The notes under the pieces are model-generated. The model saw only the letters and a list, made by a program, of their open reading frames with translations. It had not been told where the DNA came from and did not search any database. Shown piece by piece: positions 17,508-26,119 of a stretch of 64,000 nt of DNA. Source of the stretch: VRUE01 sp963812335 (GTDB lineage: Bacteria; Actinomycetota; Thermoleophilia; Solirubrobacterales; 70-9). Location: assembly GCA_963812335.1 (NCBI GenBank), contig CAWEUU010000001.1, positions 1 to 64,000 on the forward strand, written 5' to 3'. Both the position numbers and the translations under genes were made by a program. The first letter of the stretch is position 1; each line of letters begins with the position of its first letter.

Positions 17508-19999
17508 GCACGAAGGAGGGGCGCGAGATCACGATCGTGATCGACGGGCGCGAGGTCGGCGCGACCGAGGGCGAGATGCTGCACGACGCCGCCAAGCGCG
17601 GCGACGTGGAGATCCCGGTCTTCTGTTACGAGCCCAAGCTCGGCGACCCGGTCGGCGCCTGCCGCATGTGCCTGGTCGAGATCGAGGGGATCCCGAAACT
17701 GCAGACGTCCTGCTCGACCCCGGTGCGCGACGGCATGGTCGTCCACACCCGCACCGATCAGGTCAAGCACGCGCAGAGCGCCGTGGTCGAGTTCCTGCTG
17801 GTCAACCACCCGCTCGACTGCCCCGTCTGCGACAAAGGCGGCGAGTGCCCGCTGCAGGACATCTCGATGGGCTGGGGCCCGGGCAAGAGCCGCATGACCG
17901 ACGAAAAGCGGCACTTCCAGAAGCCGGTCGAGCTCTCGCCGCTGGTCGCGATCGACCGCGAGCGCTGCATCCTCTGCTACCGCTGCGTGCGCTTCAGCCA
18001 GGAGGTCAGCGAGGACTCGCAGCTGCAGCTGCTCGAGCGCGGCGACCGCACCTTCGTCGGCACCTTCGACGACCGCCCCTACGTCGACCCCTTCCACGGC
18101 AACATCACCGACCTCTGCCCGGTCGGGGCGCTGACCAGCTACACCTACCGCTTCCGCGCCCGGCCCTGGGACATCGAGCAGGCCGGCTCGGTCTGCACGC
18201 TCTGCCCGAGCCAGTGCAACGTCAGCTTCACCGTCCGCGACGAGCAGGTCAAGCGGGTGATCGCCCGCGACAACCCCGACGTCGACGACGGCTGGCTCTG
18301 CGACCGCGGCCGCTACGGCTTCGAGATGTTCGCCGCCGAGAAGCGGGTGACGGGACCGCGCCTGCGCGGCGGCCCCACCAGCTGGGACGACGCGATCGCG
18401 AAGGCCGCCGAGGCGCTGCGAGCGGGCACCGATGGCGCGATTCCCCCCACGGGAGTGGGGAAAAGCGAGCAATCGTCGGGCGGGGTCGCAGCGATCGTCG
18501 GCGATGCCTCCAACGAGGAGGGGTACCTGGTGCAGCGCATCCTGCGCGAGGCGCTGGGGTCGCCGCACGTCGAGTCGCGCCCCTCGCGCGGCCCGGAGCG
18601 CGACACGCTGCTGCGCCTCGCCCGGCCCGAGCTGTCGGCGCAGGTGCGCGAGATCGACGACGCCGACGCGATCCTGCTGGTCGGCTCCGACCCGCTGCAC
18701 AGCTCGCCGATCATCGACCTGCGGATCCGCAAGGCGATGCGCCGCAACGGCGCCAAGCTCGCCGTCGCCACCGACCGCCCGACGACCCTCGACGGCGGCG
18801 CCGAGGCGATCCACCGCTACACCCCCGGCGCCGTAGCCCAGTTCCTCTCCGAGCTCTCCGCCTGCCTGCGCATGGGCGACGAGAACTCCGCCGGCGAGGT
18901 CGCAGACGTGCTCAAGGGAGCGGACAGGGTCGTGATCGTCTGGGGCGAGCGCATCGCCCGCGAGGGCGAGCAGGCCACCGGCGCCCTGCTCGACGTCGCC
19001 GCCGCCCTCGACCTCGCCGGAGTTGACGGCAGCGGGCTACTCGAGATCCCCGACGTAACCAACGCCCGCGGCATACGCGAGTCCGGCTGCCTCCCCGACG
19101 CCGGCCCGGGCCTGACGCAAGCTCCCGCCGGCAAGCCGACCGAGGAGATCCGTCAGGCCCTCGAGTCAGGCGAGCTGACGACCCTCCTCCTCTTCGGCGT
19201 CGACCCGCTGCGCGACTTCCCGGACACCGCAGCCTGGGATCGCGCCCTCAGCGCCGCCAAGCAAATCGTCTGCTTCTCCACCTTCGAGACCGCGACCACG
19301 GCCAAGGCCGATGTCGTCTTCCCGCTCGAGACGCACGCCGAGAAAGACGGCACCGTCACCCATCCCGACGGCCGCCTCCAGCGCGTCCGCCCCAGCGCCG
19401 GCCGCCCCGGCGACATCCGCCCCAACTGGGGCGTCCTCGCCGAGCTTTCGCTTGCGCTCGGTCACGACACCGGCATCGACAGCCAACCTTCGGCCTTTGA
19501 AGCTCTGACGAAGGCGGTCCCCTTCTACGCCGGAATCTCCGATGCCGAGATCGGCGGCAGGGGCGTTCGCTGGCAGGATCGCGACTCGGCTTCACAGCTC
19601 TCGCGGGCCACGGGTGACGGCTCCCCAGGCTCGCGTTCGCGAGGAGTTCCTGGGGAGCCGTCCCCCGCGTCCCGCCAGGACGGTCAAGGGACGCTCGTCC
19701 TCGGGACCTACCGCGACCTCTGGGCGGGGCCGATCACCGAGTTGAATCCGCCGCTCAAGTTCCTGGCGCCGCGGCAGCGCATCGAGTTATCGCCGGACGA
19801 CGCCGAGGGTTTGGAGCTTCAGGGGGGCGACACCGTTCAGGTCGCTCAGAACGGAAGCAGCGTCCGAGCAGAGGTGGTCATCCGCGAGCGGATCGAGCAG
19901 GGCGTCTGCTTCCTGGTCGAGGGAACGACGGAGGGCAACGCCAACCAGCTGCTCAACGGCGGGCCGGTCGAGGTGCAGATCACGAAGGAGCCCGCGTGA
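17504..19999 (+). CDS. nuoG: NADH-quinone oxidoreductase subunit G
   Basis: 831 residues. N-terminal [2Fe-2S] and [4Fe-4S] ligands: FCYEPKLGDPVGACRMCLVE, the N5 region NHPLDCPVCDKGGECPLQD, then CILCYRCVRFSQE, and a fourth set CTLCPSQCNVSF (N7-type) near residue 232. The rest is a molybdopterin-oxidoreductase-like fold without cofactor. Two low-complexity insertions appear: DGAIPPTGVGKSEQSSG near residue 312 and about 30 residues rich in Ser, Gly and Pro near residue 705, both encoded by hairpins (18438-18476 and 19616-19662). The protein carries electrons from N3 towards N2. GTGA overlap with nuoH. Confidence 0.94.
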   Translation: MSTKEGREITIVIDGREVGATEGEMLHDAAKRGDVEIPVFCYEPKLGDPVGACRMCLVEIEGIPKLQTSCSTPVRDGMVVHTRTDQVKHAQSAVVEFLLVNHPLDCPVCDKGGECPLQDISMGWGPGKSRMTDEKRHFQKPVELSPLVAIDRERCILCYRCVRFSQEVSEDSQLQLLERGDRTFVGTFDDRPYVDPFHGNITDLCPVGALTSYTYRFRARPWDIEQAGSVCTLCPSQCNVSFTVRDEQVKRVIARDNPDVDDGWLCDRGRYGFEMFAAEKRVTGPRLRGGPTSWDDAIAKAAEALRAGTDGAIPPTGVGKSEQSSGGVAAIVGDASNEEGYLVQRILREALGSPHVESRPSRGPERDTLLRLARPELSAQVREIDDADAILLVGSDPLHSSPIIDLRIRKAMRRNGAKLAVATDRPTTLDGGAEAIHRYTPGAVAQFLSELSACLRMGDENSAGEVADVLKGADRVVIVWGERIAREGEQATGALLDVAAALDLAGVDGSGLLEIPDVTNARGIRESGCLPDAGPGLTQAPAGKPTEEIRQALESGELTTLLLFGVDPLRDFPDTAAWDRALSAAKQIVCFSTFETATTAKADVVFPLETHAEKDGTVTHPDGRLQRVRPSAGRPGDIRPNWGVLAELSLALGHDTGIDSQPSAFEALTKAVPFYAGISDAEIGGRGVRWQDRDSASQLSRATGDGSPGSRSRGVPGEPSPASRQDGQGTLVLGTYRDLWAGPITELNPPLKFLAPRQRIELSPDDAEGLELQGGDTVQVAQNGSSVRAEVVIRERIEQGVCFLVEGTTEGNANQLLNGGPVEVQITKEPA
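18438..18476. repeat. short hairpin insertion in nuoG
   Basis: TTCCCCCCAC/GTGGGGAA with two unpaired C, closed by an outer CGATT/AATCG. It coincides with about 15 residues (DGAIPPTGVGKSEQSS) not expected between the LRAG helix and the VAAIVGDASNEEG strand of NuoG. Weak on its own but consistent with the other in-gene insertions. Confidence 0.45.
19616..19662. repeat. perfect 14-bp hairpin insertion in nuoG
   Basis: GACGGCTCCCCAGG (19616-19629) pairs perfectly with CCTGGGGAGCCGTC (19649-19662); inside, CTCGCG/CGCGAG pairs again. It encodes GDGSPGSRSRGVPGEPS, a low-complexity stretch interrupting the C-terminal domain before LVLGTYRDLWAG. The frame is preserved. Confidence 0.7.
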
Positions 20000-20994
20000 T
20001 CCCCCTCGCCGACACCCAGTTCGTCGAAGCGACCTGGATCATGATCGTCAAGTCGCTGGTGATCTTCGCCGTGATCTTCGCGATCCTGCCGCTGATGACG
20101 GTCCTCGAGCGCAAGCTGATCGGCCGCTTCCAGCACCGCTACGGGCCCAACCGGGTCGGCCCCTTCGGCATCCTGCAGCCGCTCGCCGATGTCGGCAAGC
20201 TGCTCGGCAAGGAGGCCTTCCGGCCGGCCAACGCGATCCCGACCCTGTTCGTGCTCGGGCCGCTGCTGCCGGTCCTCTCCGGCGTGCTGGCGCTGGCGAT
20301 CATCCCCTGGGGCGACGTGCAGGGCGGCGTCGGGCTCTACGGGATCGACGTCCCGATCGGGATCCTCTACTTCTTCGCCGTCGGCTCGATCGCCTTCTAC
20401 GGCGTGCTGCTCGGTGGCTGGTCCTCGGGCTCCAAATACAGCCTGCTCGGGGCGATGCGCGGCGCCGCCCAGCTGATCTCCTACGAGGTGGCGATGGGCC
20501 TGGCGCTGCTCGGCGCGGTGATGATGGCCGGCTCACTCTCGCTGGTCGACGTCGTCCGCGCCCAGAGCGAGGTCTGGTTCATCGCGCCGCAGATCGTCGG
20601 CTTCCTGATCTTCATGCTGGCCGGCTTCGCCGAGACCAACCGCACCCCGTTCGACATGCCCGAGGCCGACGCCGAACTGGTCCAGGGCTTCCAGACCGAG
20701 TACGGCGGGATGCGCTTCGGCAGCTTCCTGCTGGTCGAATACATGGAGATCCTCGTCGTCGCCGGAGTTGCCGCGGCCATCTTCCTCGGCGGCTGGATGG
20801 GCCCCGGCCCGAGCTTCCTCGACCCGATCTGGATGCTGGCCAAGATGTTCTTCCTCGTGCTGCTGTTCATCTGGGTGCGGGCGACGTTGCCGCGGCTGCG
20901 CTACGACCAGCTGATGAGCCTCGGCTGGAAGGTGCTGCTGCCGCTGGCGACGTTGAACGTACTGGTCACCGCAGTTTTGGTGGTAGTCACATGA
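19996..20994 (+). CDS. nuoH: NADH-quinone oxidoreductase subunit H
   Basis: 332 residues, about eight membrane helices, GTG start overlapping the nuoG stop. Conserved quinone-chamber segments: LERKLIGRFQHRYGPNRVGP near residue 36, LQPLADVGKLLGKE, and ETNRTPFDMPEADAELVQGF near residue 213. NuoH anchors the peripheral arm and lines the quinone access channel. Followed by 105 bp of non-coding DNA occupied by element A2. Confidence 0.95.
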   Translation: MIPLADTQFVEATWIMIVKSLVIFAVIFAILPLMTVLERKLIGRFQHRYGPNRVGPFGILQPLADVGKLLGKEAFRPANAIPTLFVLGPLLPVLSGVLALAIIPWGDVQGGVGLYGIDVPIGILYFFAVGSIAFYGVLLGGWSSGSKYSLLGAMRGAAQLISYEVAMGLALLGAVMMAGSLSLVDVVRAQSEVWFIAPQIVGFLIFMLAGFAETNRTPFDMPEADAELVQGFQTEYGGMRFGSFLLVEYMEILVVAGVAAAIFLGGWMGPGPSFLDPIWMLAKMFFLVLLFIWVRATLPRLRYDQLMSLGWKVLLPLATLNVLVTAVLVVVT

Positions 20995-21002
20995 GGAACA
21001 TG

Positions 21003-21082
21003 CCGCCGCCTCCTCTGCTCCCGCGAATGCCTGAAGAATCAGATATGGACAGGCATTCGCTCCCGCGTCCGGGGGCGGCGGG
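21003..21082. repeat. family A palindromic element (copy A2), between nuoH and nuoI
   Basis: Same outer parts and core (GAATCAGATATGGA, 21036-21049) as copy A1. The inner arms here are GCGAATGCCTG and CAGGCATTCGC, 11 bp perfectly paired but unrelated in sequence to the A1 stem. It fills most of the only sizeable gap inside the operon before nuoI. Confidence 0.85.
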
Positions 21083-21099
21083 AATCTCTCGGAGCGACT

Positions 21100-21642
21100 A
21101 TGCCTGACTTTCCCTACCTCAAGGACCAGGACGTCGTGGAGGTCCAGCGCGGGCCTGAGCCGGGCGGCGTCGGCGGCGCCTACCGCGCCTTCGGCGAGAC
21201 CCTGCGCGGGCTGAAGACGACGATGGCGCGGCTGGTCGAGGGCCCGCTGACGATCCAGTACCCCGAGGAGAAGACGCCCGTCTACCCGCGCTTCCGCGGG
21301 CGCCACAAACTGCACAGGTTCGAGGACACCCACCTGGAGAAGTGCGTCGGCTGCTCACTCTGCGCCGCCGCCTGCCCGGCCGACTGCATCCGCGTCGTCG
21401 CCGCCGAGAACATCCCCGGCGAGCGCGTCTCGGCCGGCGAGCGCTACGCCGCCGTCTATGAGATCAACCTCTCGCGCTGCATCTTCTGCGGCTACTGCGA
21501 GATCGCCTGCCCCTTCGACGCGATCACGATGGGCCACGACTACGAGATGGCCGACTACGACCGCGAGGACCTGATCTTCACCAAGGAGATGCTGCTCGCC
21601 GAGCCGCTCGACCGCACGCCGTTGCGCTCGGAGGGCGAGTAG
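21100..21642 (+). CDS. nuoI: NADH-quinone oxidoreductase subunit I
   Basis: 180 residues from ATG 21100. Two ferredoxin-type motifs, CVGCSLCAAACPADCI near residue 84 and CIFCGYCEIACPFDAI near residue 127, ligate [4Fe-4S] clusters N6a and N6b, which pass electrons to N2 in NuoB. N-terminal amphipathic part (ETLRGLKTTMARLVEGPLTI) is typical. The stop TAG shares one base with the nuoJ GTG. Confidence 0.95.
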   Translation: MPDFPYLKDQDVVEVQRGPEPGGVGGAYRAFGETLRGLKTTMARLVEGPLTIQYPEEKTPVYPRFRGRHKLHRFEDTHLEKCVGCSLCAAACPADCIRVVAAENIPGERVSAGERYAAVYEINLSRCIFCGYCEIACPFDAITMGHDYEMADYDREDLIFTKEMLLAEPLDRTPLRSEGE

Positions 21643-22160
21643 TGGAAGAGGTTCTGTTCTTCGCGGCGGCGCTCGGCGCCCTCGGCGGCGCGATCGGGGT
21701 CGTCGCCCTGCGCAACCCCTTCTACAGCGTGCTGGCGCTGATCGTCCACCTGTTCTCGCTGGCGGTGCTCTTCCTGCTGCTCAGCTCGGCCTTCGTCGCC
21801 GCCGCCCAGGTGGTCGTCTACGCCGGCGCGGTGATGGTCCTCTACGTCTTCGTCGTCGCCTACGTCGGCGGTGGCGAGGAGTCGGCCTGGGAGCCGATAC
21901 CGGGCCAGCGCCTGCTCGCGCCGCTGCTCGGCCTCGCCCTGCTGGTCGAGCTGGCGATCGCCGTGCTCGCCTCCTCGCTGCTGGCGCTCGGGACCGATGG
22001 GCCCGAGGTACAAGCGGGCTTCGGCGACCCGGCGGCCATCGGGTACCTCCTACTCGAAAAGTTCCTCGTCCCCTTCGAGGCCTCCTCGATCCTGCTGCTG
22101 CTGGCAGCGGTCGGCGCGATCGTCCTGGCGGCGCGCCGCCGGGAGGGCGAGCGCGCGTGA
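21642..22160 (+). CDS. nuoJ: NADH-quinone oxidoreductase subunit J
   Basis: 172 residues with five membrane helices, GTG start. The conserved helix 3 segment VVVYAGAVMVLYVFVVAYVG near residue 48 identifies NuoJ, which takes part in coupling quinone reduction to proton movement. GTGA overlap with nuoK. Confidence 0.94.
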   Translation: MEEVLFFAAALGALGGAIGVVALRNPFYSVLALIVHLFSLAVLFLLLSSAFVAAAQVVVYAGAVMVLYVFVVAYVGGGEESAWEPIPGQRLLAPLLGLALLVELAIAVLASSLLALGTDGPEVQAGFGDPAAIGYLLLEKFLVPFEASSILLLLAAVGAIVLAARRREGERA

Positions 22161-22456
22161 GCATCGAGTGGTACATCGTGCTCTCCTCGCTGCTCTTCGC
22201 CACCGGCGCGATCGGAATCCTGCTGCGCCGCAGCCCGATCGTGATCCTGCTCTGCCTCGAGCTGATGCTCAACGCCGGCAACCTCGCCCTCGTCGCCTTC
22301 AGCCGCATGGTCGGCAACGAGCAGGGGCAGGTCTTCGCCCTGGTCGTGATGGTCGTCGCCGCCTGCGAGGTCGTCGTCGGGCTGGGCCTGATCGTGGCGA
22401 TCTTCCGCCGCAAGCTGCCGCTCGACGTCGATGAGCTGACGGAGCTGCGGGGCTAA
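22157..22456 (+). CDS. nuoK: NADH-quinone oxidoreductase subunit K
   Basis: 99 residues with three membrane helices. The helix-embedded glutamates of the MrpC-like proton path are visible in LLCLELMLNAGNLALVAFS and VVMVVAACEVVVGLGLIVAI. GTG start in a GTGA overlap with nuoJ. Length and motifs are normal. Confidence 0.95.
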   Translation: MSIEWYIVLSSLLFATGAIGILLRRSPIVILLCLELMLNAGNLALVAFSRMVGNEQGQVFALVVMVVAACEVVVGLGLIVAIFRRKLPLDVDELTELRG

Positions 22457-22458
22457 TG

Positions 22459-22497
22459 AACGCGGAACGACCAAGCGTGCATATCTGGTTCTTCGCG
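22459..22497. repeat. probable family A remnant, inverted, between nuoK and nuoL
   Basis: GCATATCTGGTTCTT (22479-22493) matches the reverse complement of the family A core region (CCATATCTGATTCTT) at 13 of 15 positions. It sits in an imperfect CGCGGAACGACCA/TGGTTCTTCGCG hairpin, and the outer arms of family A are missing. Likely a decayed or minimal copy; could be chance. Confidence 0.4.
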
Positions 22498-22520
22498 CCG
22501 GGAGAGGAGCGTGAGGCTTG

Positions 22521-24530
22521 ATGTCTGCGACCGGCTGGGCCTGGCTCGTCCTGCTCCTGCCGCTGCTCGGCTCGGTCGCCGTGGCGCTCTCCTTCCGCGC
22601 CGTGCCGGCGCGGGTCGCGGGCGCGGTCGGCACCGCCGCGGTCGGGATCGCCTTCCTCTGCGCGGTCGCGGCGCTGCTCAACCTGCTGGGCGAGGACGCC
22701 GGCTCGCGCCACCACGCCTCCTCACTGTGGACCTACGCGCAGGCGGGCGGGCTCGACATCGACCTCGGCATCTACGTCGACCAGCTCTCCGTCTTCATGA
22801 TGCTCGTCGTGACCGGGGTCTCGACCCTGATCCACCTCTACTCGTTCGGCTACATGCGCTCCGACGAGGGCTACCACCGCTTCTTCAGCTACCTCAACTT
22901 CTTCGTCTTCTCGATGCTGCTGCTGGTCCTCGCCGGCAACTTCGTCCTGCTGATCGTCGGCTGGGCCTTCGTCGGCTTCGCCTCCTACGCGCTGATCAGC
23001 TTCTGGTACCGGCGCACGACCGCGACCAAGGCCGGGATGAAGGCCTTCGTGATCAACGTCGTCGGCGACATCGGCCTCGTCCTCGCCGCCTTCCTGATCG
23101 TGCGCGAACTCGGCAGCTTCGACTACGAGACGGTCTTCGCGAAGGCTCCCGAGGTCTTCTCGCAGGGCGAGTGGACGATCACCGCGATCTGCCTGCTGCT
23201 GCTGGTCGGCGCCTTTGCCAAGTCGGCGCAGATCCCCTTCCACACCTGGCTGCCCGACGCGATGGAGGGCCCGACCCCGGTCTCCTCTCTGATCCACGCG
23301 GCGACGATGGTGACCGCCGGCGTCTACCTGATCGCGCGCACCCACGTGCTCTTCTACCTGGCGCCGACCGCAGCCGACATCGCCGCCTTCGTCGGCCTCG
23401 CGACGCTGCTGATCGCGGGCACGATCGCGATCGCGCAGACCGACCTCAAGCGGGCGATCGCCTACTCGACGATGAGCCAGATCGGCTACATGATCATGGG
23501 CGTCTCGATCGGCGCCTACTCGGCCGGGCTCTTCCACCTGATGACGCACGCCACCTTCAAGGCGCTGCTGTTCATGACCGCCGGCTCGATCATCTCGGCG
23601 ATGGCGAACCGCCAGGACATCGACCGGATGAGCGGCTTCTGGCGGGCGATGCGCTTCACCTCGATCATGTTCGTGATCGGCGGCCTGGCGCTGGCCGCCT
23701 TCCCGCTCACCTCGGGCTTCTTCTCGAAGGACTCGATCCTCTCCTTCGCCGAGGCGCGCGGCGGGATGTACACGTGGATGGCGGTCGGCGGCTACGTCGG
23801 CGCCTTCCTCACCGCGATCTACACCTTCCGGCTGATCTTCCGCGTGCTGCCCGGCAGGCCCTGCGAGGAGGCCCAGCACCTGATCGACAGCGGCGAGCTG
23901 TACCACGGGCCGCCGATCAACCCGGCGACCGAAGAGGAGGAGGACACCGACGTCGGCTTCCCCGGCGCCCACCACCACATCGCTGAGCAATCCTGGCCGA
24001 TGGCGGTGGCAATGGCGGTGCTCTCCTTCGGCGCGCTGTTCGCCGGCCTGATCCAGGTGCCGGGCGTCGACAACGTCCTCTTCGGCTTCCTCGACCCGGC
24101 CTTCCACGACTCGCCGCTGGCCGAGATCCACCCCAGCGTCGCCGCCGAGTGGCGCGGGCTGGCGGTCGGCGCGGTGATCTCCATCGTCGGGATCGCCCTC
24201 GCCTGGTTCCTCTGGGTGGCGCGACCGGAGCTGCCGGGGCTCTTCCGCGAGCGCCTGCGCCCGGTCTACCTGCTCTGCCTCAACAAGTGGTACTTCGACG
24301 AGGCGATCGAGCTGGCGATCGTGCGCCCGGCGCTCGCCATCGGCCGCTTCGCCAATGACGTCTTCGAGCGCTTCATCGTCGACGGCATCGTCAACGGGAC
24401 CAAGGGGACCGTGAGCGGCGCCGGCGGCATCGTCCGCGTCGTGCAGAGCGGCTTCGTGCGTGGCTACGCGCTGCTGCTGATCGCCGGCTTCGCCGGGCTC
24501 GCCCTCTACTTCCTGCTGAACGCCTCATGA
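22521..24530 (+). CDS. nuoL: NADH-quinone oxidoreductase subunit L
   Basis: 669 residues from ATG 22521, preceded by GAGAGGAG. About 16 membrane helices. Proton-antiporter core motifs: FVGFASYALISFWY, FHTWLPDAMEGPTPVSSLIH near residue 237 and THATFKALLFMTAGSI near residue 337. The long lateral helix lies in the C-terminal part after the loop (EEEEDTDVGFPGAHHH), which is histidine-rich. NuoL is the distal proton-pumping subunit. ATGA overlap with nuoM. Confidence 0.95.
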   Translation: MSATGWAWLVLLLPLLGSVAVALSFRAVPARVAGAVGTAAVGIAFLCAVAALLNLLGEDAGSRHHASSLWTYAQAGGLDIDLGIYVDQLSVFMMLVVTGVSTLIHLYSFGYMRSDEGYHRFFSYLNFFVFSMLLLVLAGNFVLLIVGWAFVGFASYALISFWYRRTTATKAGMKAFVINVVGDIGLVLAAFLIVRELGSFDYETVFAKAPEVFSQGEWTITAICLLLLVGAFAKSAQIPFHTWLPDAMEGPTPVSSLIHAATMVTAGVYLIARTHVLFYLAPTAADIAAFVGLATLLIAGTIAIAQTDLKRAIAYSTMSQIGYMIMGVSIGAYSAGLFHLMTHATFKALLFMTAGSIISAMANRQDIDRMSGFWRAMRFTSIMFVIGGLALAAFPLTSGFFSKDSILSFAEARGGMYTWMAVGGYVGAFLTAIYTFRLIFRVLPGRPCEEAQHLIDSGELYHGPPINPATEEEEDTDVGFPGAHHHIAEQSWPMAVAMAVLSFGALFAGLIQVPGVDNVLFGFLDPAFHDSPLAEIHPSVAAEWRGLAVGAVISIVGIALAWFLWVARPELPGLFRERLRPVYLLCLNKWYFDEAIELAIVRPALAIGRFANDVFERFIVDGIVNGTKGTVSGAGGIVRVVQSGFVRGYALLLIAGFAGLALYFLLNAS

Positions 24531-26119
24531 CCAACTCCTTGCTCTGGACCCCACTCGCCTTCGGCCTCGTCGGCCTGCTGCTGCCGCGCCGCTTCGCCGG
24601 CTGGTGGGCGACACTCGGCGCCGCCGCGACCCTGGGCCTCGCCCTCGCCGCCCTCACCGGCTTCGACTCCGGCGCCGCCGGCCTGCAGGACACCGTCGAC
24701 GTCGAGTGGATCCCCGGCCTCGGCGTCGACTACAGCCTCGGCATCGACGGCCTCAACCTCTTCCTGATCGGGCTCACAGCGCTGCTCTGGCTCGGCGGCA
24801 CCGCGTTTGCGGCCTTCCGCGAGCAGGAGCGGCCGCACCTCTTCTTCCTGATGATGATGCTGGCCGAGACCGCGACCCTCGGCGCCTTCCTCGCCCAAGA
24901 CCTGCTGCTCTTCGTGCTCTTCTTCGACCTGATGCTGGTGCCGTTCTACTTCCTCTTCGGCGCCTGGGGCAGCGACCGCGAGGGCGGGCCGACCGCCGCC
25001 GCCGCGACGCTGAAGATGATCGTCTACACGCTGGTCGGCTCGCTGCTGATGCTGGTCGCCGCGATCGCGACCGCGATCATCGCCGCCGACGGCGGCCAGA
25101 TCAGCTTCTCGATCGCCGAGCTCGCGCAGGACCCGATCGGGCTTGGCAGCCAGCGCTGGATCTTCTGGTTCTTCGCCGCCGCCTTCCTGGTCAAGATGCC
25201 GGCCTTCCTCCTGCACGGCTGGATGCCCGACGCCTACCGGGCGGCGCCGCTGCCGGTGCTCGCGGTCTTCTCCGGGGTGCTCGCCAAGGTCGGCGCCTAC
25301 GGCTTCCTGCGCGTTGTGCTGCCACTCTTCCCCGACGCCACCGTGCAGTTCCAGGAGGTCGTGCTGGTGATCGCCCTGGCCTCGATCCTCTACGGCTCGG
25401 TGATGGCCTTCACGCAGACCAACGTGCGGCTGATCGGCGGCTACTCCTCGATCGCCCAGCTCGGCTTCATCACCGCCGGGATCTTCGCCCTGCGCGCCGA
25501 CGGGGCCGACGGCGCCGTGCTGCAGATGGTCAACCACGGGCTCGTCGTCGCGCCGCTGTTCATCATCGTCGCGATCCTCGCCGAGCGCAGCGGCAGCGAG
25601 GACCTGCGCGAGATGGGCGGCATGGCGATGCGCGCCCCGGTGCTGGCGGCGCTCTTTTTGATCGTCACCCTGGCGACCCTGGCGATGCCGGGCTCGGCCA
25701 ACTTCGTCGGCGAGTTCTACATCCTCAACGGCCTCTTCCAGGCAAAGATCGTCTTCGCCTTCGTCGCGATCAGCGGCGTCGCGATGTCGGCCTACTACGC
25801 CCTGCGCCTCTACCAGCGGACGATGCACAACCGCAAGCCGGCCGGGGTCCAAACGCGTGAGATCGGCCTCCGCGACGGCCTCGTGCTGGCGCCGCTGGTG
25901 CTCTGCATACTCGGCCTGGCGCTCTACCCCCAGCTGATCCTGAAGCGGACCGACCCGGCGGCGAACCGAGCGGTTGCCGCCGCCTGCGTCAGCCACCAAG
26001 CCGTCCAGACGCGCTCCGGAATCGAGGAGGCGCGGAAGTGGCGATCCGCCGTGCTCTGCCAGTCTGCCAGAATCTGTCGCGCCGCGAGATCGCGATCGGC
26101 GGCGGACGCCGGAGGAACG
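24527..26119 (+). CDS. nuoM: NADH-quinone oxidoreductase subunit M (no stop before nuoN)
   Basis: About 500 residues of normal NuoM from ATG 24527: LFVLFFDLMLVPFYFLFGAW near residue 127, FLLHGWMPDAYRAAPLPVLA near residue 227, and QLGFITAGIFALRADG. It is a proton-pumping antiporter-like subunit. After LYPQLILKRTDPAANRAVAA the sequence becomes non-membrane and unlike NuoM, and the frame runs without a stop into nuoN at 26120. In the next frame a TGA overlaps the nuoN ATG (ATGA), the usual junction in this operon, so a frameshift near the nuoM end has probably removed the stop. The end given here is that junction. Confidence 0.88.
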
